From SBAX01 sp964646605 (GTDB lineage: Bacteria > Planctomycetota > Phycisphaerae > UBA1845): DNA of 64,000 nt. The first letter of the stretch is position 1. Each line of letters opens with the position of its first letter. A model generated the notes under the pieces. It made no database searches. It had not been told where the DNA came from and worked only from the letters and a program-made list of their open reading frames with translations. The position numbers and the translations under genes are program-made. Below are positions 7,772 through 16,161 of the stretch, one piece after another. The stretch lies in assembly GCA_964646605.1 (NCBI GenBank), contig CAZYEX010000150.1, positions 1 through 64,000 of the forward strand. The letters are read 5' to 3'.

Positions 7772-8881
7772 TTGGCGAAAAACAAAAAGGACCGACCGTC
7801 GGCGGTGAGCGCGGATCGGTTGCGGCGATGTCGGCACGCGATGAAGTCGGGGCGGGCGAGCGCCTACCTGGTCACCAAGTTCGCCGACTACTTCTATTTG
7901 ACGGGTTTTAGCGGCGAGGACTCCGCGGCGCTGATCACTCCGCGCGATGTGTATGTGCTCACCGACGGGCGGTTCCTCGAAGAAATCAAGGAAGAAGTTC
8001 CCTGGGCCAAGGTTCGCCTACGCAAGGGGCTGCTCAACGACGAGATCGTGCTGGCGTGCGAGGAGCTGGGCGTGAAGAGGCTGGCCGTACAGTCGGCGCA
8101 TCTTTCCGTGGACGACCACGCGGAATTGAAAAAACGGGCCCGCGGAACGCGGATCGTCCTGGCCCCGCCGATTACATCGACCTTGCGGCGGTTGAAGGAC
8201 GAATCGGAAATAGCCACTTTGCGTCGCGCGATCCGCGTGGCGGAGGAGGCATTCGAGGCTGCCCGCCGCACCATTCGCGCCGGCCAGACCGAGTTGCAGC
8301 TCGCGGCGCGGTTGGAATATGAAATGAAAACGCGCGGGGCCTCCTCGCCCGCGTTCCCCACCATCTGTGCCGAAGGTCCCAACGCAGCCGCGCCCCATGC
8401 CCGCCCCGGTTCGCGGGAAATCAAACGCGGCAGCGCCGTGTTGTTCGATTGGGGGGCCCGCGTCGATCACTATTGCAGCGATTTGACCCGCATGGTGTTC
8501 GTCGGTAGCATCCCCTCTCGGCTGCGCGAGGCGTACGCGGTGGTGCTCGAGGCGCAGACGACCGGCATCGAGGCGGTCCGCGCCGGTCGGCGGATGTGCG
8601 ACGTGGACGAAGCGGCGCGGGCCGTCGTCCGCAAGGCCGGGTACGCCGAGAAATTCACGCACGGCCTTGGACACGGGCTGGGATTAGACGTCCATGAAGC
8701 GCCGTCGCTCAGTTGGCGCTCCAAGGAAGAGCTGGAACCGGGGATGGTGGTGACCGTCGAACCGGGCATCTACCTGCCGGGCGTCGGCGGCATCCGCATC
8801 GAGGACGACGTCCTGGTCACCGAGAAGCGACCGCGGGTGTTGACGACGCTGGATAAATCGATGGTCGGGGCAATCGTTTGA
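7772..8881 (+). CDS. Xaa-Pro aminopeptidase (M24 family)
   Basis: 369 residues from a TTG start preceded by GAGGAG. An N-terminal creatinase-like domain (about 1-140) is followed by the pita-bread catalytic domain. The five metal ligands can be read: Asp in DWGARVDH, Asp in CSDLTRM, His in THGLGHGLG, Glu in TVEPGIYLP and Glu in GIRIEDDV. Cytoplasmic enzymes of this family remove N-terminal residues preceding proline. The gene lies directly upstream of accB, separated by an inverted repeat, a neighbourhood often seen for pepP/pepQ-like genes and accB-accC. Confidence 0.88.
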   Translation: MAKNKKDRPSAVSADRLRRCRHAMKSGRASAYLVTKFADYFYLTGFSGEDSAALITPRDVYVLTDGRFLEEIKEEVPWAKVRLRKGLLNDEIVLACEELGVKRLAVQSAHLSVDDHAELKKRARGTRIVLAPPITSTLRRLKDESEIATLRRAIRVAEEAFEAARRTIRAGQTELQLAARLEYEMKTRGASSPAFPTICAEGPNAAAPHARPGSREIKRGSAVLFDWGARVDHYCSDLTRMVFVGSIPSRLREAYAVVLEAQTTGIEAVRAGRRMCDVDEAARAVVRKAGYAEKFTHGLGHGLGLDVHEAPSLSWRSKEELEPGMVVTVEPGIYLPGVGGIRIEDDVLVTEKRPRVLTTLDKSMVGAIV

Positions 8882-8981
8882 GAATGCGGAATGAAGAATG
8901 CGGAATGCTGAAAAACGCTTGGGGGCGCCGCGGGCAACCGGACCGGTTTCCGCATTCCGAATTCACCATTCCGCATTCTTC
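8882..8981. repeat. Imperfect inverted repeat built from GAATGCGGAAT units, upstream of accB
   Basis: GAATGCGGAAT occurs twice in a row (8882-8892 and 8896-8906). Its complement TTCCGCATTC occurs twice at about 8948-8957 and 8969-8978, giving two stacked stems around a GC-rich loop. The same 10-base unit recurs at 54177-54202, and a degenerate form lies near 866-895. It separates the peptidase gene from accB. Confidence 0.6.
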
Positions 8982-8995
8982 GTCTCTCGGTCCCA

Positions 8996-9496
8996 ATGGG
9001 TAGCGAAGGAAACGCAAACTTGCTCGACCTCGAACGCATTCGCCAGCTTGTGGAGATGATGGTCGCCAACGACCTGGTAGAGCTATCCCTGCGCGACGGG
9101 GAGATCGAGGTCTGCCTTCGCCGCCCGAACTCCAAGGCCGCGGAGCCCGTGATGACCATGGTCCCCGCCTCGCCTGCCCATTCCATCCCGGGCGCGTCGA
9201 TGCACTCGAATCCCGGAACGCACACTGCGGGCCCGCCGCCGGTGGTTGAGCCCGAACTTCACGAAATCCGTTCCCCGATGGTGGGGACCTTCTACACGGC
9301 GCCCGACCCGGACACGCCCGCGTTCGTCCAGGTGGGCAGTGCCGTGGGTCCCAACACGGTCGTCTGTCTGCTGGAAGCGATGAAGGTATTCAGCGAAATC
9401 AAGGCCGAAACATCAGGGGTGATCGAACGTGTCCTCGCCCGGGACGGCGAGGCCGTCGAGTACGGACAGGCGTTGTTTCTCGTGAGACCCCATTGA
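8996..9496 (+). CDS. accB: Biotin carboxyl carrier protein of acetyl-CoA carboxylase
   Basis: 166 residues. A helical N-terminus (LDLERIRQLVEMM) precedes a Pro/Ala-rich linker (about 46-86) and a C-terminal biotinyl domain (about 88-166). The biotinylated Lys is Lys130 in the LLEAMKVF motif. The protein carries CO2 from biotin carboxylase to the carboxyltransferase in malonyl-CoA synthesis. accC follows 96 bases downstream; accD is separate at 29949. The ATG at 8996 has no clear ribosome binding site. A TTG at 9020 with AGGAA upstream would start right at the family-conserved N-terminal helix. Confidence 0.9.
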   Translation: MGSEGNANLLDLERIRQLVEMMVANDLVELSLRDGEIEVCLRRPNSKAAEPVMTMVPASPAHSIPGASMHSNPGTHTAGPPPVVEPELHEIRSPMVGTFYTAPDPDTPAFVQVGSAVGPNTVVCLLEAMKVFSEIKAETSGVIERVLARDGEAVEYGQALFLVRPH

Positions 9497-9508
9497 CAAC
9501 ACCGACGT

Positions 9509-9588
9509 TCAAAGTGCGAAGTTCGAAGTTCAAAGACCGTAGGACGGGAACGCTTTTCGAGCTTTGAATTTCGAACTTTGAACTTTGA
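9509..9588. repeat. Imperfect inverted repeat of TTCGAAGTTCAAAG units between accB and accC
   Basis: The left arm GTTCAAAGTGCGAAGTTCG (from about 9509) and the right arm with CTTTGAATTTCGAACTTTGA (from about 9560) are largely complementary, spaced by about 25 bases. The AT-rich palindromic character contrasts with the GC-rich genes on both sides. A similar structure precedes accB, so accB is bracketed by inverted repeats. Confidence 0.6.
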
Positions 9589-9592
9589 GCCT

Positions 9593-10930
<1,338 letters not shown>

Positions 10931-10944
10931 CACCACAGTCTGCC

Positions 10945-11646
10945 CTACAAGGAACGTAGGAGCCCGCCATCGACTCGTAGATTCTCGCCCGTCAGGTAAC
11001 TCGCTTCCGACGACAACAAGAACGCCGCCACACGTGCGATTTCGCTCGCGTCCGCCGCCCGCCCCATCGGGATGGTGGCCAAGTCCGATTCAGCGACCTC
11101 GTGCGTCGCGACCCAACCGGGCAGCACCGAGTTCATGCGAATATTCTGTGCCGCGTACCGGTCCGAGTACAAACGAGTGAAACTCGACAACGCCGCCCGG
11201 AGCGCCGACGACACCGGCCGGGGCAGGCTCGGCTCTTGCGCCGCGAACGACGAGATGTTCACAACGGCGCCGCCACCCTGCCGCACGAATACCGGCGTCG
11301 TAAGACGGGCCATGCGTACGACCGAGAGCAGCAGCAAGTCGAGTCCCTCGTGCCAATCATTGTCCGTGACATCGAGCAACTCCCCCTTGGCTGGATGCCC
11401 CGTGTTGTTTACCACGGCATCAACCCGCCCGTGCTTCTTGAGCGTGCAGGAGACGAGCCGTTCCAATGCCTCGAGTTCAGTGACGGAGCCTTGCGTCGCA
11501 ATCCCGCCCAACTCATCGGCCAGATCAAGCACGGCGGGGGACCGTGCCAGCAGGGAGACCTGATACCCCCGCTGACGCAACTCTCGAGCGCACGCCGCCC
11601 CGATGCCAGTGCTCGCCGCTGTCACGATGGCTACCTTTTCTTGCAT
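10945..11646 (-). CDS. SDR-family oxidoreductase-like protein lacking the catalytic Tyr and Lys
   Basis: 233 residues with a Rossmann fold of the classical SDR type: cofactor loop TAASTGIG (10-17), VVNNTG (78-83), catalytic-region Ser132-Ser133 and the C-terminal LTGENLRVDGGLL. The YxxxK active-site motif, expected 13 residues after the Ser, reads SSALR (146-150): Tyr is Ser and Lys is Arg. The protein may still bind nucleotide but is unlikely to use the usual mechanism. It is the terminal gene of the putative cassette array. The ATG at 11646 follows GGAAG and lies 34 bases after an attC-like core. Confidence 0.8.
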   Translation of the reverse strand: MQEKVAIVTAASTGIGAACARELRQRGYQVSLLARSPAVLDLADELGGIATQGSVTELEALERLVSCTLKKHGRVDAVVNNTGHPAKGELLDVTDNDWHEGLDLLLLSVVRMARLTTPVFVRQGGGAVVNISSFAAQEPSLPRPVSSALRAALSSFTRLYSDRYAAQNIRMNSVLPGWVATHEVAESDLATIPMGRAADASEIARVAAFLLSSEASYLTGENLRVDGGLLRSL

Positions 11647-11680
11647 GGTCTTCCTTGTTCCTTCTCGGCAACCCAACGGA

Positions 11681-11742
11681 ACCTAACGCCAGGCATCGGC
11701 AGCGGCGCCGCTCTATCCGGCGCGCTCGCCGATGCTAAAGGC
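11681..11742 (-). other. attC-like recombination site (core GTTAGGT plus hairpin)
   Basis: Read on the minus strand, GTTAGGT (11687-11681) fits the R' core GTTRRRY of integron attC sites. It follows a strong hairpin: GCATCGGC and GCCGATGC pair perfectly (11728-11735 with 11693-11700), with a second inner stem GCGCC/GGCGC. The opposite core, expected near 11740, is degenerate. The site separates the decayed gene at 11778-12057 from the SDR gene. Confidence 0.5.
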
Positions 11743-11777
11743 ACCCATCGGCTTCGCGTCAGGGTGGGGCTTTTTTG

Positions 11778-12057
11778 TCACGATCTCAGTCTCGCCAGCC
11801 GGCGGAAGGCATCGCCAAACAAATATCCCCGTTCTTTCCAGAAGGCCCTGCCGCCCGGCGCCGCAACGAGATTCATCATCAGTAGCTCCCAACCCATCGT
11901 GGTACCACGACGCGTGGTTCTCGTGAACGGCCTGTGCGGTGGCGGATCGGACGGCGTTGGTGTTTTGCCGAATCTGGTAGGCAACGTAGAACTACGAGAT
12001 CACCACGGCCATGGCCCCGATGATCGATCCGAGATTGGCCAGGTCCGCAAGGGCCAT
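11778..12057 (-). pseudogene. Decayed cassette gene (membrane-anchored QIRQNT-type protein)
   Basis: From ATG at 12057 the frame reads MALADLANLGSIIGAMAVVIS, then TAG at 11994-11992, then FYVAYQIRQNTNAVRSATAQ. Intact relatives that I recall from cassettes and environmental genomes read through this point with a hydrophobic residue, so the TAG looks like a nonsense mutation. A second frame carries a plausible C-terminus (PGGRAFWKERGYLFGDAFRR) ending at 11778, which suggests an additional frameshift or deletion. The intact protein would have one N-terminal transmembrane helix and a cytoplasmic helical domain of unknown role. Confidence 0.6.
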
Positions 12058-12062
12058 AAGCC

Positions 12063-12113
12063 ACTTAACTCCAAATGCACGGAACGAGCGAAATTCCTTA
12101 TCAGCGCTTGTCC
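12063..12113 (-). other. Degenerate attC-like site
   Basis: On the minus strand GTTAAGT (12069-12063) matches GTTRRRY and lies 5 bases before the ATG of the decayed gene. About 40 bases earlier, at the end of the preceding gene, GGACAAGCGC resembles the 5' halves of the other sites (xxTAACAAGxCG) but has lost the AAC core. The spacing suits a short attC. The hairpin is weak, so this is an inference from context. Confidence 0.35.
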
Positions 12114-12457
12114 GGTCGCTGCGCCGCCGGAAGAAGGGAACACAGAGTGGCCCCGCCCATGAGGCCGAGGACGAGCATGAACTCCAGGGCTGACGCTCGG
12201 CCTGCGTAGCCCGCAACGAGCGCGAAGCCAGTCATGACCGCGTTCGCCGCCACGCACACCACGCGCAGACCAGGAGCAACCTCTCCATAGGCGCGTCGCA
12301 GGAGGTTGAGTGCACCGGTGAGGATCATCGCCAAGCCGCCGCTCGCGAACCAGACGGCCGCGCTGGTCAGGTGCGTGAAGAACCGAGGCGTCGCGGCGAT
12401 GTGAATCATGCCGAGCGCAATGATTCCCAGACTTAACACGAAGTAGGCACGGCGCAT
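12101..12457 (-). CDS. Small four-helix membrane protein of unknown function
   Basis: 118 residues, with about four hydrophobic helices (approximately 5-22, 31-49, 64-82 and 88-107) and short loops, ending in a polar tail AAQRPDKR. No family is recognised. A GAGGAGG lies 6 bases before the ATG (minus strand). It sits between a methyltransferase gene and a decayed gene in the putative cassette array, with very short intergenic distances, as usual for cassettes. Confidence 0.65.
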   Translation of the reverse strand: MRRAYFVLSLGIIALGMIHIAATPRFFTHLTSAAVWFASGGLAMILTGALNLLRRAYGEVAPGLRVVCVAANAVMTGFALVAGYAGRASALEFMLVLGLMGGATLCSLLPAAQRPDKR

Positions 12458-12473
12458 TGGACCCTCCTCACAT

Positions 12474-12518
12474 GTTAGAGATTACGCAGCAGCCATCAAG
12501 AGCACCCGCTTGTTAAGC
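12474..12518 (-). other. Partial attC-like site overlapping the methyltransferase stop
   Basis: On the minus strand GCTTAAC (12518-12512) matches the R'' core RYYYAAC and is followed by AAGCGGG, like the other 5' halves in the block. It overlaps the TAA stop of the methyltransferase gene. No matching GTTRRRY is found before the next gene, so the 3' half appears lost or altered. Confidence 0.3.
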
Positions 12519-13115
12519 CGCAACTGGCTTCCGTGCTGTAAACCACGCGAGGGAGCCCCAAAGTTCCTCGGATGCGAACAGGTCGAGGCCCGACGCTTTC
12601 AGTTCTCGGGCGAAGCCAGCCGAGTCGAAGCGATCGCTCTGGGGGTGTTCGAGTAGCCGACGAGTGATGGGGTGGGCGATGACGCGCCTCAGGACCTCTT
12701 CGGCGTAGAAACAGCCCCCGGGCTTGAGAACGCGATGCACTTCCGTCAGAGCGCGGCGCCACTCCGGAACATGGTGGATGATTCCGAAGTCGAAGACGGC
12801 ATCGTAGGTCGCGTCCGGAGCGCTGATGGCGACGGCATCGCCGACCCACAGATGAACCCGCGAGCCGTGCGCCGCGAGCCGCGTTCGGGCGAGGGCAACC
12901 ATGCGGGGGTCGAGGTCGAAGGCACCGACCGAATCGGCGCCAAAAACCTCGAGGATCAGCTCGGTGCCGACTCCGCGCCCGCAGCCGACCTCGAGGGCGC
13001 GCCCACCGTGCATGGGACCGCCCATGCGGAGCAGCCGCCGCGCCTCGAAGTGCCGCTGGATTGCGGCCCGGACGGGGTTGTTCATGAGCGCGTATTCGAT
13101 GCGGTTGAGGAGCAT
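12513..13115 (-). CDS. Class I SAM-dependent methyltransferase
   Basis: 200 residues. Motif I is LEVGCGRGVG, followed by the acidic end of strand 2 (AFDLDPRM), motif II (WVGDAVAI) and DAVFDFGIIHHVPEW, with LKPGGCFY as motif III. This is the small Methyltransf_11/25 type, and the methyl acceptor cannot be predicted. The start codon lies 13 bases after the core of a full attC-like site, a typical position for the gene in an integron cassette. The stop codon lies inside another core-like sequence. Confidence 0.85.
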   Translation of the reverse strand: MLLNRIEYALMNNPVRAAIQRHFEARRLLRMGGPMHGGRALEVGCGRGVGTELILEVFGADSVGAFDLDPRMVALARTRLAAHGSRVHLWVGDAVAISAPDATYDAVFDFGIIHHVPEWRRALTEVHRVLKPGGCFYAEEVLRRVIAHPITRRLLEHPQSDRFDSAGFARELKASGLDLFASEELWGSLAWFTARKPVAA

Positions 13116-13128
13116 GGCTCTTGCTGCG

Positions 13129-13228
13129 GCCTAACGACCAAAGCTCACGTGCCCGGCCCGCGTGAGTGGGCTATGAAGTCCCAGAAACCGACATCGCGGC
13201 CCCGGTCAGGTGCAGCGCCTTGTTAGGC
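13129..13228 (-). other. attC-like site, the most complete one in the window
   Basis: On the minus strand the site runs from GCCTAAC (13228-13222) to GTTAGGC (13135-13129), fully complementary R'' and R' cores. Inside, GCTGCACCTGACCGGGG and GGGCACGTGAGC are imperfectly complementary, giving a 100-base palindromic hairpin with unpaired bases. The start AACAAGGCGCTGCACCTGAC resembles environmental integron attC sites. It separates the SnoaL-like gene from the methyltransferase gene, both read in the same direction, as in a cassette array. Confidence 0.7.
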
Positions 13229-13254
13229 GTTTCGGCTCTTGCCATTTTATAGGA

Positions 13255-13701
13255 CTATGGTTCGAGAGTGAACACGGCCTTCGACGTAAGCGGATCGAAG
13301 GGGACCGAGCAATGCTCGTGCACGATCTGCCATCGGCCCTGCTTCCGCTGGTAGCAGCCCGTGCTCCGCATCCATATCTGCGCCGCCGGATGATCCTTAT
13401 CGACTCCGGTGAGGTGCCAGAGCCAGTGGGCGAAAGCCAAGTCGCCGCTCACGAAGATGCGAAGGTCACGCATCTCTACCCCGGCGGAGTCCGGGAAGTA
13501 CGGCAGGCACGCCGCCCACGTCTGCCGCCAGGCATCCGCCCCCTTGGTTTGGAACGGCGGCTTCACATCGAAGTTGATGACATCCTTGGCGTAGGGTGCC
13601 AAGATTGCGTCCAGGTCTTTGGCGCAGATGGCACTGGCCTGATCCGCGATGAGTTGTCGAATCTGAGCTTCGTCGTGTGTTTTGGTGGTTTCGGTTGTCA
13701 T
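13255..13701 (-). CDS. SnoaL-like (NTF2-fold) ketosteroid-isomerase-related protein
   Basis: 148 residues with the NTF2-fold layout of SnoaL-like proteins: an N-terminal helix (DEAQIRQLIADQASAICAKD), LDAILAPYAKDVINFDVKPP, the central strand LRIFVSGDLAFAHW and the C-terminal GRWQIVHEHCSVPFD. Members include small hydrolases or isomerases and many proteins of unknown role. The stop codon is 26 bases before the attC-like site at 13228. Upstream of the start no core site is visible, so the array border is not defined on this side. Confidence 0.8.
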   Translation of the reverse strand: MTTETTKTHDEAQIRQLIADQASAICAKDLDAILAPYAKDVINFDVKPPFQTKGADAWRQTWAACLPYFPDSAGVEMRDLRIFVSGDLAFAHWLWHLTGVDKDHPAAQIWMRSTGCYQRKQGRWQIVHEHCSVPFDPLTSKAVFTLEP

Positions 13702-14238
13702 CGCGGCAGATCCTTATCCATTGATTTTCAGGGAGCAGATGGAAAACGCCTTCTGTCTGCGTACCGCCTCGACACGGTCCTCTCCTCGGTTCCTGATGAC
13801 GGCATTCTACTCCCAAGCAGGCCTCCCTGGACAGCTCGATGACGCGAACGGCCGCCTCGAACCCCCGAGTCGGGCTTTCGTCCGGACCCAACGGGGCCAA
13901 GGGTTGTGACCGCGGCGAAAGTCCGCCGCCGGCGAACCGAACCCGTGGAAGACGTGACGGAAACGCACGCCGCCCCGGGGCGGAGGAGGCGCCCAATATC
14001 AGCACGGATACATTGGGAGTGTGCGTCGAAGAGGTACGAGCACGCTCCGGCGTTCACCTTGGCCGTCCCACCTGCGTTCACCGGAGGGCCGGCCTCAGCG
14101 AGAGATGCCCCCATCGGATTCCCGTCCGCACACCGTCATCGTCCGACCCCTTTCGTTCTCGAAGTGTGCAGCATCGGCATGATCGACGAATCCAAGACTT
14201 TGCTGGTGCGGGGCAGACTCGACGAGAACGAGCGCCAG
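13702..14238. other. Gene-free stretch
   Basis: 537 bases between two minus-strand genes. Several frames are open by GC bias, but none has recognisable protein features, and no attC core, terminator or promoter could be defended. It may hold the border between the cassette-like block and the ordinary chromosome. Confidence 0.4.
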
Positions 14239-14655
14239 CTACGGCGGATTCGCCTGGGGGTTAGCGCGATGGGAATAGGCGACCAAGACTTGGCCGCACT
14301 CCGGGCAGCGGTCGCTGACCAGCCCGGTGCGATCGTATCCACACGATGGGCAGTACCCAGGCCCGTAGGTCACGATCGATACCCTTTCGCCAAAAAGGAG
14401 CGCGAAAGAAAACATGAGGCCTAACGACAACACAAACGCAATTGCAAGGGGGCCTAGGATTGACCCCCACCACCCCGCGCCGAAACTACTGAAGACGACT
14501 GCGTAAAAGAACACGGTGATGAGCAACCGATTCTTGGCGTTGAACTTGAGGGTAGCGCCACAACCGTGGCACTGCCATTTCGCCCAGAGGTGGGCGCGCC
14601 AAAGGCGCCGACTCCACGGCACGGGTTCCTTACATTGGGGGCAAGCAGGACCCAT
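14239..14655 (-). CDS. Membrane protein with two zinc ribbons, planctomycete type
   Basis: 138 residues. An N-terminal zinc ribbon (CPQCKEP...CHGCGA) is followed by two transmembrane helices (about 46-66 and 68-88) and a C-terminal ribbon CPSCGYDRTG...CPECGQ. The C-terminal CPSCGYD/CPECG pattern is a recurring signature in planctomycete proteins and supports the lineage call. The function is unknown; a redox, metal or protein-binding role is possible. A GCCTAAC sequence inside this gene is coding and not an attC site. Confidence 0.75.
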   Translation of the reverse strand: MGPACPQCKEPVPWSRRLWRAHLWAKWQCHGCGATLKFNAKNRLLITVFFYAVVFSSFGAGWWGSILGPLAIAFVLSLGLMFSFALLFGERVSIVTYGPGYCPSCGYDRTGLVSDRCPECGQVLVAYSHRANPQANPP

Positions 14656-14730
14656 TGGGCATCCGAACGGGGTAACCTCCGCCGACGGTTGGTCCGGTTG
14701 GCTTCCGCTGCCTCGCCAACCCGCGGCCGG

Positions 14731-15036
14731 TCACCCGCGAAGCGGCCCGGCGTCTTCGTCTTTGTCGTCGTCTTCGTCGGCGTGTTTCCAACTTTCGGCG
14801 TCGTCGGTTTCGTCGATCTCGCGCTCCATGTGTTTGAACATTTTCTCCTGGAGGGGCGCGAACTTCTGGTACATCTCGAGGGTGGCTTGGTGAGATTGGG
14901 CGATGACGTTAAGCTGGATAAGCTGCCACTTTATCAGACACTCGGGTTCCTTGATGGTGGAGAAGGGGTCGCAGCGGAACTCCGGACGACCGCCGCGGCC
15001 TAGATGGAAGAACTCACAATCTTTGCACATCAACAT
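14731..15036 (-). CDS. Small conserved planctomycete protein with a Cys-rich start and acidic tail
   Basis: 101 residues. It starts MLMCKDCEFF, continues with FRCDPFSTIKEPECLIKW (four Cys that could bind a metal), then a helical segment QATLEMYQKFAPLQEKMFKHMEREI and a very acidic tail. I recall homologs with this layout only in planctomycetes, with no known function. GGGAGG lies 10 bases before the ATG. Confidence 0.7.
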   Translation of the reverse strand: MLMCKDCEFFHLGRGGRPEFRCDPFSTIKEPECLIKWQLIQLNVIAQSHQATLEMYQKFAPLQEKMFKHMEREIDETDDAESWKHADEDDDKDEDAGPLRG

Positions 15037-15444
15037 CTGCAGAAGCCTCCCGACGCCTGCTCGTGGGTCTTTCGTGGACGGACCGGTGGAATTCTACGCC
15101 CGGGCGGGGCTGGGAACCAGCGGCTTGCGTGGTGGGACGATCCGCTTCGTGGACGGCTGCACTTTTTCGCAATTTCCCTCTTGCCGTTGGGACCGATATC
15201 TGGGAAGCTTCAACCCGTTAGATAGTTCATATACCGACCCGTCCCCCCCATGGGTCGGTTCCCCCAAGGCCCGGTCTACCCCACCGGGCCTTCTTTTTTT
15301 GGCAACGGAGGCTTGTCGCGAGAAGGGAACTTCCCGGCAGCGACCAAACTGGAATCCCGCGCCGAGTCGGAGAGCATCCTCCCAAAGCGTCGTGCGTTGG
15401 CGAGGCAGGGGCAAGGGGCGATGGAGAGTCGGCGGGCTTCGCGC
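15037..15444. other. Gene-free stretch with stacked hairpins
   Basis: 408 bases with no supported protein gene. ACCGACCC (15233-15240) pairs with GGGTCGGT (15252-15259), directly followed by the terminator at 15268-15300. A short untranslated RNA ending here on the plus strand is possible, but no promoter could be identified. Confidence 0.4.
15268..15300 (+). terminator. Rho-independent terminator, plus strand
   Basis: GGCCCGG (15268-15274) pairs with CCGGGCC (15284-15290) around a 9-base loop, followed by TTCTTTTTTT. This is the clearest intrinsic terminator in the window. No plus-strand protein gene lies upstream; the neighbouring genes are on the minus strand. Confidence 0.75.
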
Positions 15445-15765
15445 TCAGATTACGTCGATGGGGTAGGTCGTCACCCAGATATCGAGTTGCTTGAACCTGC
15501 TCATAACCCGGCCCTTGAAGTCCACAAAGAAGGCGCGGCTCTCCGGTTCATCCGCAACGTCGACGAATACCCGCACAAGATCGTCCCGGAAGATCTGCTC
15601 CTGATGCTGCCAAAGGCCACGAATGGTCTACGTCTCACACGAGACGGCGCCAAACCGCTGCCGTAACTCAAGAAGTGTATCGGCGATGAGTTCGTCCGGA
15701 ACCGGTTGCCCGTCGTTAAACCGAACGGGCAAGAGGATTTCGAACCGCCGGAACGTTTTGCTCAT
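15445..15765 (-). pseudogene. Small conserved gene interrupted by an in-frame TAG
   Basis: The frame of 107 codons starts MSKTFRRFEILLPVRFNDGQ and continues PDELIADTLLELRQRFGAVSCET, then TAG at 15630-15628, then TIRGLWQHQEQIFRDDLVRV and on to DIWVTTYPIDVI. Both halves have coherent protein character in one frame, so a single C-to-T change (CAG to TAG) is the simplest explanation. Its start overlaps the end of the upstream gene by 50 bases, as in a two-gene operon. The function is unknown. A sequencing error must also be considered. Confidence 0.65.
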
Positions 15766-15940
15766 ACTTGGCCGGGCCCTCGACGGCGAACGGAATGCCC
15801 TCCGTCGCCAAAAACGCCAGCGCGGACTCCGGCACGAGCACTTCGCCGGTCGCCCAAGTCTTGAACGGAAAGCGCCCCGCCAGGAAGCCTAGGGCGCGGC
15901 GCTCCGATTCAGCATGTGGAAAACGCACCAGTATCATCAT
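15716..15940 (-). CDS. Small conserved hypothetical protein, first gene of a pair
   Basis: 74 residues starting MMILVRFPHAESERRALGFL and continuing with a beta/alpha pattern (FPFKTWATGEVLVPESALAFLATEGIPFAVEG). The tail AKYEQNVPAVRNP is encoded by the same bases that start the downstream, interrupted gene in another frame. The two genes form an overlapping pair, a layout common for toxin-antitoxin or accessory modules, but neither has a recognised toxin fold. The start is ambiguous between 15940 and 15937, and the ribosome binding site is weak. Confidence 0.55.
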   Translation of the reverse strand: MMILVRFPHAESERRALGFLAGRFPFKTWATGEVLVPESALAFLATEGIPFAVEGPAKYEQNVPAVRNPLARSV

Positions 15941-16085
15941 TTGGATTCTAACCGATCCAGGGAGAGCATTCAACCCAACGGGCCGTCCCAACCCCCACCT
16001 CTGCCCTTCAGGCTCCCGCCGTGGTCGCCCTCAGCCCGGCGACGGAGAGGGGTCATTGGGTTCGGGTTCAATGACCAAACGAAAC

Positions 16086-16110
16086 GGGCACGCCGGATGA
16101 GGGCGTGCCC
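16086..16110 (-). terminator. Hairpin terminator after the TPR lipoprotein gene
   Basis: GGGCACGCC (16086-16094) pairs perfectly with GGCGTGCCC (16102-16110). On the minus strand it is followed by GTTTCGTTTGG, a moderately T-rich run, 50 bases past the stop of the TPR lipoprotein gene. Confidence 0.55.
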
Positions 16111-16161
16111 GCGGGAAGGCGATCGGCGTTTGCCATGTCGATCTGTGGCCGACGCGGGGGT

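Noticed and set aside
11761..11776. GGGTGGGGCTTTTTTG as a plus-strand terminator
   Set aside because: The stem partner (GGCACCC) gives only a weak, bulged hairpin, and there is no plus-strand gene upstream after accC.
14427..14433. GCCTAAC resembling an attC core
   Set aside because: It lies inside the coding sequence of the two-zinc-ribbon membrane protein and has no partner core or hairpin.
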